DNA of 64,000 nucleotides. Source: Torymus aiolomorphi. Taxonomy: Eukaryota; Arthropoda; Insecta; Hymenoptera; Torymidae. Both the position numbers and the translations under genes were made by a program. A model generated the notes under the pieces. That model was not told the DNA's origin and did no database searches. It worked only from the letters and a program-made list of their open reading frames with translations. Where the stretch lies: positions 20,407,757 through 20,471,756 of the forward strand of contig CM070873.1 of assembly GCA_036365515.1 (NCBI GenBank), given 5' to 3'. Positions 1-12,700 of the stretch are shown one piece after another (positions within the stretch are counted from its first letter, which is position 1; each line of letters begins with the position of its first letter).

Positions 1-553
1 AATCTCCTCTCATTATTTGTAATTTGACACCTTATGTGCGGCGCCCCCATCCCCCATCCCTGCATCGACGATGCAATTGCATGAACGCGGATACCCATTG
101 GAAACGTCTAGAACCCCGATTTGCGATGACGTCATTAAATATTACACCACCCTATTAAATATTGCAAAATATACACCTATGTGTATGTGTGTGTGTGTGT
201 GTAAAAGAATGTATCATCATCTTGATACACACTAACTTCTAGCGAACGTGTATTGATGCCCACGTACATGTGTTATCTATCGCATCTCCTCTTTGTTCCG
301 ATATTCGCACCGCGTGATTCTTGGAACTCGAGAGTATTTCAATTGCGCTCTCCTTATCCACTCTCTTTCGTTTTGTCTTATAAAATTTAGGATTATTAAT
401 TTGTTAATAAAAATTTTATTTGACAATGTCAATGGGTAGATGGACCGATAATCACGTCTCATGAGGAACCAAAAATTTCATTATTTTTTCGATATCTTGA
501 GCCGTTTACGAGATATAGAATGAAATTGATTTTAGCATGAGTTTATTGCTGAG
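1..553 (+). repeat. Left terminal inverted repeat of the Polinton (truncated by window edge)
   Basis: Bases 1-553 are the reverse complement of 22056-22866 with few mismatches, apart from a duplicated block in the right copy. The arm includes a short (GT)n run at ~181-202 and ends at ...TTTATTGCTGA (553). Homology still holds at base 1, so the repeat continues left of the window. Confidence 0.93.
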
Positions 554-925
554 ATTTAAAATAGTTTACTATACATTGAGACGTATAAATGAAATTTTAT
601 AACGGTAACAATGTGAGATATCGAAAGGGTATCAAATTACAGTCTTTTCTTGTCAACAAGTCTTTGGAAAGAATTTTTGCGGTATATCAAAGGGTCAACG
701 CTTTTGTCAACAGTTCGAATGATGAACAAGTGTATCATATTGAAGAGGTATAAAATTACAGCCATTTCCTGTCAACAACTCCTCTGTAAGAATTTTTATG
801 TGTTTGCGGCATAGGGTACAAAGCAATCTTCATCAACACATCTTACAATTTGAATTGAAATAATAATGTCTGGTATGCAAAGGATATCAAATTAAAAGGG
901 GATCTTGTAAACAGTTTATGTGAAG
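554..925. repeat. Degenerate subterminal repeats inside the Polinton
   Basis: No gene seen. Three loosely related blocks (~600, ~735, ~880) share a pattern like ATATCAAATTA followed by CTTGTCAACA, spaced about 115-140 bp apart. They could be subterminal binding sites for integrase or polymerase, or just decayed tandem repeats. Confidence 0.45.
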
Positions 926-1070
926 TGTAAAAATTGTTTTGGTCAATTCTGACCAGATCCGTTGGGAGCAGGAAAGAAAATAGACTACGTTGCAACTACT
1001 TAACATCGTAGTCTATTTTCTTTCCTGCTCCCAACGGATTTGGTCAGAATTGACCAAAACAATTTTTACA
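926..1070. repeat. 64-bp-arm hairpin upstream of the Polinton polymerase gene
   Basis: Arms 926-989 and 1007-1070 are reverse complements with one mismatch, separated by 17 nt. The arms start TGTAAAAATTG and meet around TAGACTACG. It is far more perfect than the surrounding decayed DNA, and lies about 110 bp upstream of the TATA box of the polymerase gene. Confidence 0.92.
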
Positions 1071-1177
1071 TTTGACAATGAGGAGTAAAATTGATACGAT
1101 TACAAACTCAAGTTTATGTAAAGGTTCTAGAACGAGATTATCAGAGATTCCAATTAATTTTTGCGTCATACACACCC

Positions 1178-1185
1178 TATAAATA
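1178..1185 (+). promoter_or_regulatory. TATA box of the polymerase transcription unit
   Basis: TATAAATA lies 46 bp upstream of the first ATG at 1231. Similar TATA motifs precede other genes of this element (19536, 21063), so this is consistent with the element's promoter style. Confidence 0.6.
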
Positions 1186-2895
1186 CGGCGTTGCTGCTGC
1201 TATTCCTTGAGTGTAAAGCAGAATCTCTAAGTGTTCACTATGTCTGCAAACTACTGTAAGAACGTTGTTAATATAATGTTGGAAGCCTATAGGCTTCTAG
1301 CATATAAACAAGTTAATCCTGAGGAAGTTAGCGAGTGGATTAAACTTGGAAATAAGAATTTAAGACTCTTGAGGTTGCTTTTGCGTAAAAATGCAACAAG
1401 TGTCGTTGAAAAACAAAAATTTATATCCACTATTGGTCTACTCAAAGATGTACAAGACAAACTAAAGTGTTTATTAAAGAGTGGTGCGGGTTTGCGTGAA
1501 AGACGTAGTGATAGAGTAAGATGGCAAGATGTGGAGTGTGCCTTTAATGAACGGCTTCGATCTAGAGTCATCACAAATTTAAAAAACTTGGATATTATTG
1601 CATTCATGAAAGATGCTACAGCATAGTTTAAATCTAGAATAAATAATGCTTTAAAAAAGGAAAAGGCTCTTAAAGTGTATACTGTGATATCAGCTGAATG
1701 ACATAAAAAAAGCTGATGAAGAGACAGTAGAAATCAAGTATTTCAATACCAAGGCTGAATCGATTTTACCAACAACAGATTTGAAACAGTGGTTCACCGA
1801 TAATGTACAACAGCCCATTCAGACAGACATGGAGGAGTTTCAAGAGAGAGACTCTGGCTGGACACTTCGTGAAATTCTTAATTTATCTGTGAATATCAAC
1901 AAGTATAATCCGATGCAAGGTAGCTCATACGTTAGTCTACCCCCACAAATACAAACAAAACATGCATATGTTAATGTACACAATTTTGACGATGAATGTT
2001 TCAAGTGGGCTATACCATTAGCTTTACATCCAGTACACCAACATGTTAATAGAGTATCATCGTACAAGGCCTATGAAAATGACTTGAATTTTAGGGGAAT
2101 CGACTTTCCTATGAGACCAAAACAAATTCCAAAATTTGAAAAACAAAATAATATATCTATTAATGTTTATATATTCAAAAAGTGTAATGGGAAATTCACA
2201 GTTACACCACTTTACATTACATCGTGTAAAAAAGAAATCCATGTTAATCTTCTTCTAATACAAAATAATTATGTAGATGAGGAGGAGGAAGAGTTGGAGG
2301 AAGATAATTCAGTTATATCCCACTACGTTTGGATCAAAGACTTATCTCGCTTAGTGCCTTCACAACTTTCAAAACGAAGTCATAAACAGTTTATTTGTGA
2401 CAGATGTCTACATTACTTTAGAGATAGCTCTAAATTACAGTATCATGAACAAGATTTTAAACAAATTAACATATTGTAGAGTAAATCTACCAACACCAAG
2501 AGATCAAATTTTAAAATTTTAAAATTATAATAACAAAGAGAAAGTTCCATTTGTTATTTATGCAGATTTTGAGTGTCTCTTGAAACCTATACAAGATGGA
2601 AACGCCTATCAAAAGCATGAGGCATTCAGTGTGGGATATTACTTAAAATGTAGCTATGATAACTCTTTATCATATTATCGTAGCTATAGAGGACCAAATC
2701 CTGCTGAATGGTTTGCAAAGGAATTGCAAGATTTAGCTGAGAATGTAGAGACTGCATTCAAATGTGCATTACCAATGGAACCATTAACTCTGGAGCAAAA
2801 ACATGCTTTTCAAAATACAAAAATTTGTCACATGTGTGGGGAACCCTTAGGTGAGAAGCGTGTTCGAGATCATTGTCATCTCACTGGAAGGTAAA

Positions 2896-2917
2896 ATTAT
2901 ATATATGTGTGTGTGTA

Positions 2918-2949
<32 letters not shown>

Positions 2950-2954
2950 TGTGT

Positions 2955-2992
<38 letters not shown>

Positions 2993-3985
2993 CAAAAAAA
3001 TACTTTTTTAAAAATCGGTGCGCACGGGGGTCCCTGATTTTTCTGGTTTTGAGATATTTTATATAACTTATCAAAAAAATAATCTCTGCCAATTTTTAGG
3101 GTCCAATATTCAAAATTGACGTCAGGAGCTCGTCATAAAGGTGCAAAAAAGGTAATTTTTTATGCGTTTCTTGGTGTTTTTCAAACTTTTTTTAAATAAG
3201 TTCATTCATATCAATTTGCAATTTATCAGTGGGTTTTTTCTTCGTCTTGACTTAAACTTTACAGATATATTTTTTTCGAAAACCAAAATTTACGTATACA
3301 TGTCCAAATTACCACATTGCTAAAGTCCCCTTTTTGACATTTTAAAAATACTTTAAAGCAATTTTTCGTGCATTAGTTATAGTTGCACCCCAATCTACTC
3401 AAGGGCATTCGAAAGAGGGTGAAAAAACCTTTCTATTTCACTGAGATATCATAAAAAAAAGTTTAAAAATACAGTGCGTGTGTTAGTTTGAATTTCGCAG
3501 ATTTTGAAAAAATAGCAATTTTTACGAAATTCAAACCAGTGTGAAATTTTTGTAGCAACTTTTATTTGGCTGAAAACTATTGGAGAGTGTTCTTAAAACA
3601 TACCTGAAAGAAAAGTCCAATTGGACCGAGCATGGATATCAAACGATTTCTTATTGATTCAAGCTGATGAATTATGATATTTTTTTAATTTCGGTATTTA
3701 AATTACTAAGCACTTTCTGCATTTCTAGACCATTTCATTAAACCTTTAGGATAATTAAAGAAATTTTTGCATTGTTGATTAAAATATACTTCTGAAGTCT
3801 TTAATAAAGCTTTGTGAGATACATCTATGTGGTCTTAAAGCAGATATAGCGGTTTGAAGTTTAGGAAAATAAATGGTACCAAAAGATAAAATGCCTATTC
3901 TTTTACTCGCCGCAGCGCCCAGGTCTGTATAATAAATAATACTTTAAATTACTAAAATAATACTCTTAATTACTTAATATAATAT
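2896..3985 (+). repeat. Left ~1.1-kb terminal inverted repeat of the nested transposon
   Basis: Reads outward-in from a (TG)n tract, then GTCAAAAAAATAC, to the segment CGCCCAGGTCTGTAT (~3914) and AATACTCTTAATTA (~3960). All are found in reverse complement between 11615 and 12700 with scattered mismatches and small indels. No coding potential seen. Confidence 0.9.
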
Positions 3986-5203
3986 TTTGATTAATGTAAT
4001 ATGTAAGTCAAAACTGTAACTTAATTGGTCCACAGTAGCTTGAGGTACAGCCTTAAATTGTAAAATTGGTTATTTTCTGCTATTTATAGTTCAGTTTTAC
4101 AATTTTGCTAGATTTGAAATTGAGTGAGGCACATAAATTATGTGCTATAGTTTATAATAGCTATGTAAGGTATACCAGGAACTATGTTAATTTTCCCTGC
4201 ATATGTAGGTATAGAAACAATGTATTTTATTATTCACTGTAACCAGTTTCTATTACGTATGGAAACCCTCATGTTCGCGGTATCTTCCTTCGTGAAAGGG
4301 ATAGTGGCAGTGGCAGTATCTCTTTCCCTTTCGAATTAGTGCAGTTCACATGTGTAAAGGAGTGTCTACATCAAAGGCCGTGTGCCATGTACTGTCTACA
4401 GTGTCACGAGTAAAAAAATGTTGTCGAACATCTATTAATCGATGTAACCACAGATTAAATAGAACCGTGTTCTGACGCTGGATTGTCGATCTGTGGTTGC
4501 ATTAGATTATTAGACGTTCGACATTTTTTTTTTACTTGGAACATTCATACATTGTGTCCGGTAAACGGCATACGGCATATAACATGCACACTCCTTTCAG
4601 GTTCCAACTGTGCGAGAGAGAAAGAAATCCTGTCGCTATCCGCTATCCCTCTCTTTTTCTAATGTCGATCCCTCTCATTGGATGCACAGTCTATCTTTCA
4701 AGTCTATGGTGCTAACCGACTGTGTTCATGTGGTATATGGAAACTCATTTATAACTGTTAAACTGTTATTATTTCGACTATTTAGATAGAAAAATTTGGA
4801 AGATTTACACTGAAGGCAAAATTTAAGGTTAATATTAAATTTTTGTTGTTTAAACTGTTATTTAAAATAACAGTAATTGAAGACTTCTATGGAAAAAAGG
4901 TGTATCTCAAAAAATCACATTTCGGGAAAATCATATTTAAAGTTTTATATATTTCTGTAGTATTAATATAAATAAATAAAATGCTTAACCCTTACGGATA
5001 TAATCTACGTTATCTGAAAAATTATAAAGCATATTTATGAGTTTGAAAAAGAAGCTGCTATAATAACTCTACAAAAAAGCAAAATGTTAAAGATACGCCC
5101 TTTTTCTGTTCAACAGGTTTTTTTTTAAAGGAAGGGAATTTAAAGTTTCTTCTTGAACTTATATATTTTTCAAAATTTTTTTTAATAAATACAAACGTTT
5201 AAG
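3986..5203. other. Gene-free interior of the nested transposon with a large imperfect palindrome
   Basis: No ORF or known motif except an imperfect inverted repeat at ~4255-4720. Its inner arms ATGTTGTCGAACATC (~4418) and GACGTTCGACATTTTT (~4512) pair. The outer parts, with pyrimidine-rich CTCTTTCCCTTTCG against AGAGAGAAAGAAA, pair loosely. Confidence 0.6.
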
Positions 5204-5426
5204 AATAGTATATTACATACCTAGGCCAGTAAAATAAGAAATGTCTCAGATCACATGTAATTGTCGGCCGAGGCGAAGCCGAGGTTGACAAACATGTGAT
5301 CTGAGGCTTTCTTTTTTATTGGCCAAGGTGTGTATACTATTTTTCTGCTCGACGGCGCCGGAAAGCGGCAACTTCGTTTCGCGCAGCGGTCGGGAAGTTG
5401 GCGCTTTCCGGCCGGAGGGCAGAAAA
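5204..5426 (+). repeat. Double-hairpin element, copy A
   Basis: Two adjacent long hairpins. The first (5204-5341) is closed by AATAGTATA / TATACTATT; inner stems include CTCAGATCACATGT (~5235) pairing with ACATGTGATCTGAG (~5292), around a loop containing GGCGAAGCC. The second (5341-5426) is closed by TTTTCTGC / GCAGAAAA, with CGCCGGAAAGC pairing with GCTTTCCGGCC, and a loop starting GTTTCGCGC. Copy B at 41725-41948 has the same two-hairpin plan with different but self-complementary stems. A short open frame through it is a by-product. Confidence 0.85.
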
Positions 5427-5999
5427 AAGGTTTTAATACAACAAAAACATCGCTGCAATAAGTACATAAACAAATTATAATAATATATAATTTTGATACA
5501 ATAAATTATTTGAAACGATATTGAAATGATATTGTAATGATACTGAAATGATATTCAAACAATATTGCAATATATTTCAAAGGCATTACATAAATAAATT
5601 TCCTTACTACTTATGTTTCAATAATCTGACAAAGTTTTTCTGCATTGTTTTTCTTTAAATATTTCAACAGACATTGCAAATTATTGATTTTAGCACTTTT
5701 TAGAAGAGCTTTTGAAGCTCGTTTCAACAAAAAATCTATTGACAAAATGTTTTCTGGATTACTCGAAAAATGTAACAGATGAGTTGAAGTGTAGTTTCTT
5801 GAGATATTCATCGAGCCGTTCGGCTTGTATAAAAATGTCTTGTAAGATTGAATTTTAAATTGAACATTTTTTGTCATTGATTTTGATTTAGATAATCCTA
5901 ATCTTACGAATGCACTTTTCCAATCACGAATGAAAGATGGGCCACATAAACTTTGAAATGTTATCGATTATTTCGACAATTTTTCAACAGTGATACGTA

Positions 6000-6125
6000 G
6001 GGTAGACGTACCAGTTTTGGCCACTGCTCCGTTTTTGGCCACATATCCATGTTTTTAAATGGATTTTAGGTGGCCAACCGGTGAAAAAAGAATCCTTATG
6101 GTGGCCAGAACCGGTACATCTACCC
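6000..6125. mobile_element. 126-bp TA-flanked MITE
   Basis: Termini GGGTAGACGTACC and GGTACATCTACCC are imperfect inverted repeats containing GTTTTGGCCAC / GTGGCCAGAAC, flanked on both sides by TA. Size, TA duplication and GGG tips fit a Tc1/mariner-type MITE. Confidence 0.8.
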
Positions 6126-7574
6126 TATTCCTTAACACTTTCCACAGTTTCAATTTTCTTCAACTTGTTTGAATAAACATCAAATTTCGGTACTGATTGT
6201 AAGAGTATCCACGCACAGGGAAAATATGAAAAATTTGTTTAATTGAACTCATCGATAACCAAGAACAAAAATTTGTCACAGTAGAGTTTTTGTTTTGACC
6301 TTGTATTTCGCATCTCGAGATACGCCCTTTTTCCATAGAAGTCTTCAATTACAATTATTTACTTAATACATTTTTACTTGAGGGTATTTATAATACTAAT
6401 TGATTTCGACAGGATGGATGATATAAACAATTGTAGCATTTGTCAATTTTTAAAGAGTGACTCGGAATGTTCCTCTCTAAAGAAAGTTCTTCATAAAATT
6501 AGAGATCTTACAGGAGATGATAAAAAACTTCTGTATTTAAGAGTACCTGGGTTACAAAACATTGATGATGGATCCATTTGTGATGATCATTACAGAAGAT
6601 TTTTACTTTTCTATTCTTCATACCAAAAAAAATGTATTGATCCATGGAATCAACACTCAAAAAATGTTACAGTTAATTTAAAAGAAGCGAGTTTAAATTT
6701 TTTAGAAAATGGTGGATATGGTTGTAATGTAAATATTATACCAGGACAAAAAGTTTGTAAAAACTGTTATAGCAAACTAAACGATGAAGTTAAATCTTAT
6801 CAAAACCAATCCATTTATTGCAGTGATCCATTTGAAAAACACAGGGTAAAGATTGTTAAATCCTTTATTATATAATTTAAATTTAAAAACTATATTAAAC
6901 AGTAACCCATTTTAATCTTTATTTATTACATATTGATCTGAAATAAAATTATAAAAAATTTTTAAAAAATTTATTCTTTATAAAATATTTTTATAACGAA
7001 CATACATAAATTTAATTTTATAAAGTTTAGCTTATCGGATACAATTCTTGATACTTTTAACATTGCTCCTTTTAAACGACAAAAGATGAATGATAATGTA
7101 CTTGTAAAGGAAAGTATTAGTATTATACAGAATGTCACGAAACAGACCTCAGAAGCATTTGAGAAAGTGTATAATATAAAATTGTCAGAATTTAAAAATA
7201 TAAAAGAAATGAGTGATGAAAGTTTGTGGTTTAGAAGTATGATTTCAGATATTCAAACAAAATTTTCTACTTCTACTTTTAATGAAAAAATTAGCTTATT
7301 GATTTTGTTGCCTAGTAAATGGAATTTTCTCAAGGTCAATATGTATATTAAATGCACATATTATATGTTCACTGAAGCCAGACGATTAAAACTAAAAGGT
7401 AGATATATATTCATCAATTTTATAGATTTTTCTACTCATAACTTATTTCATCAACATTTATATATAGCAATACAAGCAATTAAGGGTGTCAGACACCTTT
7501 AGATTTTTCTCCATGAAATGACCTGAAAAGAATAAATTTTGATAATTACAAATATGTAAAAGTAATATTCTAAA

Positions 7575-7915
7575 TGTATATTCTGGCTCTGGCGTTACTC
7601 ACTGGTCCAGGATTTTAAGGGATTTTGATAATCAGAGTCTCAAAATGTTCGTATTTTATCTCTTCATTAACTGAAAAGTTGTGCGAATTTAAATTTATAT
7701 GAGTAAATAATTTTTGACGACCAAGAACTGCTTAAAAAACTTAATAAAGCTTAAATTAGAGCTGTTTTTGGCCGTAAAAAATTATTTATTCAAATAAATT
7801 CATACAGCTCTTCAGTGAATGGAGAGATAAAATACCAACATTTTGAGATGCTGATCATCAAAATCCTTAAAGATCCTGGACTTGCAGGTTACGGCAGAGT
7901 CAAAATTTTAAGTCG
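7575..7915. repeat. Foldback element in the transposase intron
   Basis: Left arm (~7580-7735: TGGTCCAGGATTTTAAGG, CTCAAAATGTTCGTATTTTATC) pairs with right arm (~7770-7910: GATAAAATACCAACATTTTGAG, CCTTAAAGATCCTGGAC). Probably a MITE of ~330 bp; no clear target duplication. Confidence 0.7.
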
Positions 7916-8648
7916 TGTAGAAAACATCTTTAAAGATACAATTACTAAAATACTTCTTTATTTCTTCTTCTTTATTTCTTAACTTTGTCTCTACCCTGAA
8001 ATATAAAAAAGTATTGTTTTGATCTTAAATGTATTTTTTATTCGGGACCAATATTCTGGTACCTCAGTATACAGTCTATGAAACTTGTAAGCTATGAGCA
8101 GACGTAGCAGCAACAATATCCACATGAGTCAGTCAAGTTTGTTAAGTGGTTTAACATAAAGATCCTTTGGTGCCTTTGAATCCGAATTTCTTTAATAATC
8201 TTTATTACACATATTAGATTATCATATACTGAGGTTAATGTAGAATATGTTGAAAAATCCAAAAATCTAAATGCATGTTATCAAGTCACACTTTGTGTAA
8301 AGAAGGTGCTGATTCACAGTGTTTATATGAAATGACAGCTGTACATATTTACACTGATGCTAGCAGACGTTTAGGTATATAGGTTACAATCATCTCTGCT
8401 ACAATAAAGGATTGTGGCTGTCAATAAGTCAGATTTAGTTTCAGAATCAAATTTTTTTTTGTCAAAAATCCCGTCCATAAATTATATTATAGGTATTTAT
8501 TTTTTATCTTAATATGAATGTTTACAATATAATTTTTGGATTTCTCAAAATATATGTGAGAATTTTAAATATATTAAGAACAGAGACATAAAGAAAAAGA
8601 ATTATAGAAATCAATAATATACGATTATATAAATATGTATATACACAA
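7916..8648. other. Intronic sequence, nothing recognised
   Basis: AT-rich sequence between coding blocks of the transposase-like gene; no ORF, repeat or RNA motif that I can support. Confidence 0.5.
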
Positions 8649-9092
8649 ATGAAAAAAAAAATGTACGAAAATGTAGAAAACCGTAAGAAAGTGTACAAAA
8701 CTGTAAGAAACTGTATAAAACCAAATAAAACCATTGGTTTTTGGACATTTTATGCGAAACGACTTTTATACATTTTTACACGTTTTTATACATTTAAGAA
8801 ATTGATAGCACTGCATGGCCTAAGCCCGCACTTAGGTCACGTCTATCTGTGACCTAAGTAGTACTTTTTGCACTGTGTTTATCGCTAACCTCACAGTGCA
8901 AAAAACGACGACTTCGGGCATGGATAGGTATGACAGTTGCCTTAGGGCAGGCAGTGATATAAAATGCTATACGATACTTGTGACCTAAGAGCACTCTGCA
9001 CGGCGTGGAATTAGGGGCCGAGCACAGTGAGGGTCCTAATTTCACGCCGTGCTAAAACGTGCTACTTAGGTCACACGTATCGTACTATACTA
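8649..9092. repeat. Small 10-bp-unit array followed by three GC-rich hairpins
   Basis: 8649-8795 carries units such as AAAATGTACG and AAACTGTAAG, then their complement (TTTTATACAT, TTTTTACACG). Next come CTTAGGTCAC/GTGACCTAAG (8831-8858), TTTTTGCACTGTG/CACAGTGCAAAAA (8865-8905), and a long stem 8969-9015 / 9035-9084 (ATACGATAC.., TGTGACCTAAG, CACGGCGTG). The last has a 19-nt loop. Shape resembles the double hairpins at 5204 and 41725, but the sequences differ. Confidence 0.75.
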
Positions 9093-10989
9093 TAAAAGTT
9101 TTTTCCAGAAAATTTTTTCATATTCTACAAGTGCTTTTTAGTGAAAAATGAAAAACAAAAAATCGATTTTTCGTTATTTTAAACATGTCTGATCACCTTA
9201 AGTTATAGTCATTGCAAAATTATTATTTACATTTAATTACCAACATATAAGCTTAAAACAAATTTTTTCAATATTTGAACATTTTTCAGATATTTTAGGA
9301 CAACGTTTAAGAAAAACTTATTTTCGTATTTCACCTGATGTTAAGGAAGATATTGTTAAATATTATTTGGATGATTCTAATAGCATAAATTGTAGCGGAA
9401 TAAAGGAATGTGTAAGAGTAAAAGTTCCTGGCCAACCTTCAACATCAGTGCAGAAAAGAATATTGATCTATGATCTGAAAGATTTATATCAAAATTGGAT
9501 AAAGGACACCAGATGCGATATAATTCCCTGCTTATCTTTTTCTCTCAGCTGAGACCTAAGGAATGTGTTTTTGCTGGAGATCGAGGAACGCACAATATAT
9601 GCGTATGTTCCGTACATCAAAACGTGAAATTAAAACTTGCATCTATGAATGTGAAAAAAAGTTACAAAGAAGTAATTGAATTTGGAGTATGCTCCATGGA
9701 AAACCCTGATTGCATGTTTTACAAATGTATCCAATGTCCAAATAAGGATGGGATACGTAAATTATTATTTAGTACTGAAACTGACAGCAATAGGTGTATA
9801 AAATACAGCAACTGGATATCTACACCTATATCTAGTAAAAACTCGAAGGGCTCATCAAGTACCCGAGTGATTTTACAAGATTTTGAAAAGCCTTTCGAAG
9901 AGTTTCTTGATAACATATGTAATGACATATGGGCTATAACTGAGCATCATTTTATTTCATGCAAACAAAAAGATAGTTATGCTCACTTCAGGCAACATTT
10001 GGACAATGATACTGGACTATTAGTCATAGATTTCGCAGAAAATTATGTATTTATCTGTCAAAACTCTACCCAAGGATTTTACTTTAATAATATTCATGCT
10101 TCGTTATTTACCGTATCCTTGTACTACGCAGATCAAATAAATAATGAGGTGAAAGTTGCAAGTTTCTGTGTTATTTCAGACAGTACGAAACACCAAGCAT
10201 ATTCTGTACATATATTTCAAGAAGTAATACTCAATGAAATTAAAAGCAAGTATCCCTGGATAAAAAGTCTGATTTATTTCTCTGATGGAGCACCAACACA
10301 ATTCAAAAACAAGTAAGAACATATTAAACAATCATATCTTATTTAATTCCTTTACTTTCCATTTTTTTATTAGATTTTTGCTTTTACAAAAAAACTGAAC
10401 CAAAAAAAAGGAATTTTGGAGATAAAATATGTTTAAAAAAATATTTTAAGACTATTAGCATAAAAATCCATCTATTGTAGAAAATATTATCTTTTTGGAT
10501 TTCTATTTTTCTGGATATTTTAATATCCATACACATAATTATCATTTTATAACTTTTTTTTAGGAACCACTTTATTAATCTATGTCACCATCAAGAAGAT
10601 TTCGGCATAAAAATAATGTCTTACAATTTTTGCTACATCACATGGTAAGAGTGCCTGTGATGGCATTGGGGCGGTAGCAAAACGCACCGCAAAAAAAGCT
10701 TCACTGCAAGGTGTCACAATTTTGACTCCCGAACAAATGTACAATTATTTAAATGACAACGTAACAGGAATAAGGTGTATACATTTACTGATTCTATGGT
10801 TCAATTAATTAAAAATAAAATATGTATAAATAACTTTTCAAATAATGTTACAGATTTCTTTATGTCAGTGAGAGCAGAGTTGAAGCCAGAGGTAAAAAAC
10901 TTCAAAAAAGATTTGTATCTGCAAAGACTGTGAAAAACACTTATAAAGTAACTTATAAACTAGGCATGGAATCAAAGATTTCACTATAA

Positions 10990-11205
10990 TTTTTTTTTTT
11001 TTTTTTTATTTATTTATTTATTTATTTAAACCAGAGTAGTACATGTTGTATTACATGTTATTGCTTACTTCAGGACATTGTTACATGTCTGAAGCAGCAA
11101 ACATCCTATAGAGGTAGACATAGCTACCTGTACATAGATCCGGTGTACTTAAAACTAAAAAAACTTAATTAAAACTAAAAAAACTTAACACTCGACAATA
11201 TCATT
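10990..11205 (-). mobile_element. 3' tail of a retroposon (LINE or SINE fragment)
   Basis: On the minus strand the block ends in CTCTGGTTTAAATAAATA, an (AAAT)n repeat and an A-rich tail (10990-11030). This is the layout of the 3' end of a 5'-truncated insect non-LTR retroposon. A small hairpin (GACATTGTTACATGTC) sits inside. No coding sequence remains. Confidence 0.6.
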
Positions 11206-11614
11206 ATTTTGAAATTATTGATGAACGCAAAATACGCGCCAAACTATACTCAGATGATACAAAATCAGATATTATAAATTTATGAAGTGGCCATAAATTA
11301 TATTCTCAAATATATTCGTAAATTGATAAATATTGTCTTCAATTAATAAATGTTGTTTCTAAAAATGTTAAATTATAAATTATTCTATAGGATTATTCTA
11401 TAGGAAATGCATTTTCCTTTCAGGTTACAATATTGAATGTAATTTATATCATATTGTAAAAACATTATGTATATATGTTACTCTGGAAACAAATATACTA
11501 AATATACTAAATTATGATTTGCTTGAGACTTCACTACTTCCAATAAATTTGAATTTTTGAAATTAAATTTTTATTCGTGACTATTCAAAACTAAGTTATT
11601 AAATCAAATTAGAA
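11206..11614. other. Gene-free interior next to the right TIR of the nested transposon
   Basis: AT-rich; no ORF, repeat or motif that I can support. Confidence 0.5.

Positions 11615-12700
<1,086 letters not shown>

Larger units (their letters stand above)
6414..10989 (+). pseudogene. Transposase-like gene of an unassigned DDE-type family, several exons, decayed
   Basis: Coding blocks: 6414-~6845 (Cys-rich, NNCSICQFLK and PGQKVCKNCY), ~7031-7334, ~9290-10313, ~10562-10772 and ~10852-10989, mostly bounded by GT/AG sites. The third block has VIDFAENYVF and ends in FSDGAPTQFKNK. The fourth continues NHFINLCHHQEDFG and, after a 1-nt shift near 10620, has SHGKSACDGIGAVAKR. I recall this DFAENY / SDGA-x-x-Q-x-KN / HGK-x-x-CDGIG signature in uncharacterised arthropod and cnidarian repeat proteins. 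Acidic residues in the first two motifs and the His/Cys cluster suggest an RNase-H-fold transposase, but the catalytic residues are inferred. Frame disagreements at exon joins and near 9540 and 10620 indicate decay. Confidence 0.65.

Noticed and set aside
2847..3092. Open frames through the (TG)n/(AC)n tract
   Set aside because: Translations of microsatellite; they overlap the intron donor of the polymerase.
5246..5473. Minus-strand ORF over the double hairpin A
   Set aside because: Caused by the GC-rich palindrome; no conserved protein.
8831..9084. tRNA or structured RNA gene
   Set aside because: Hairpins are long DNA palindromes; no tRNA A/B boxes or cloverleaf geometry seen.
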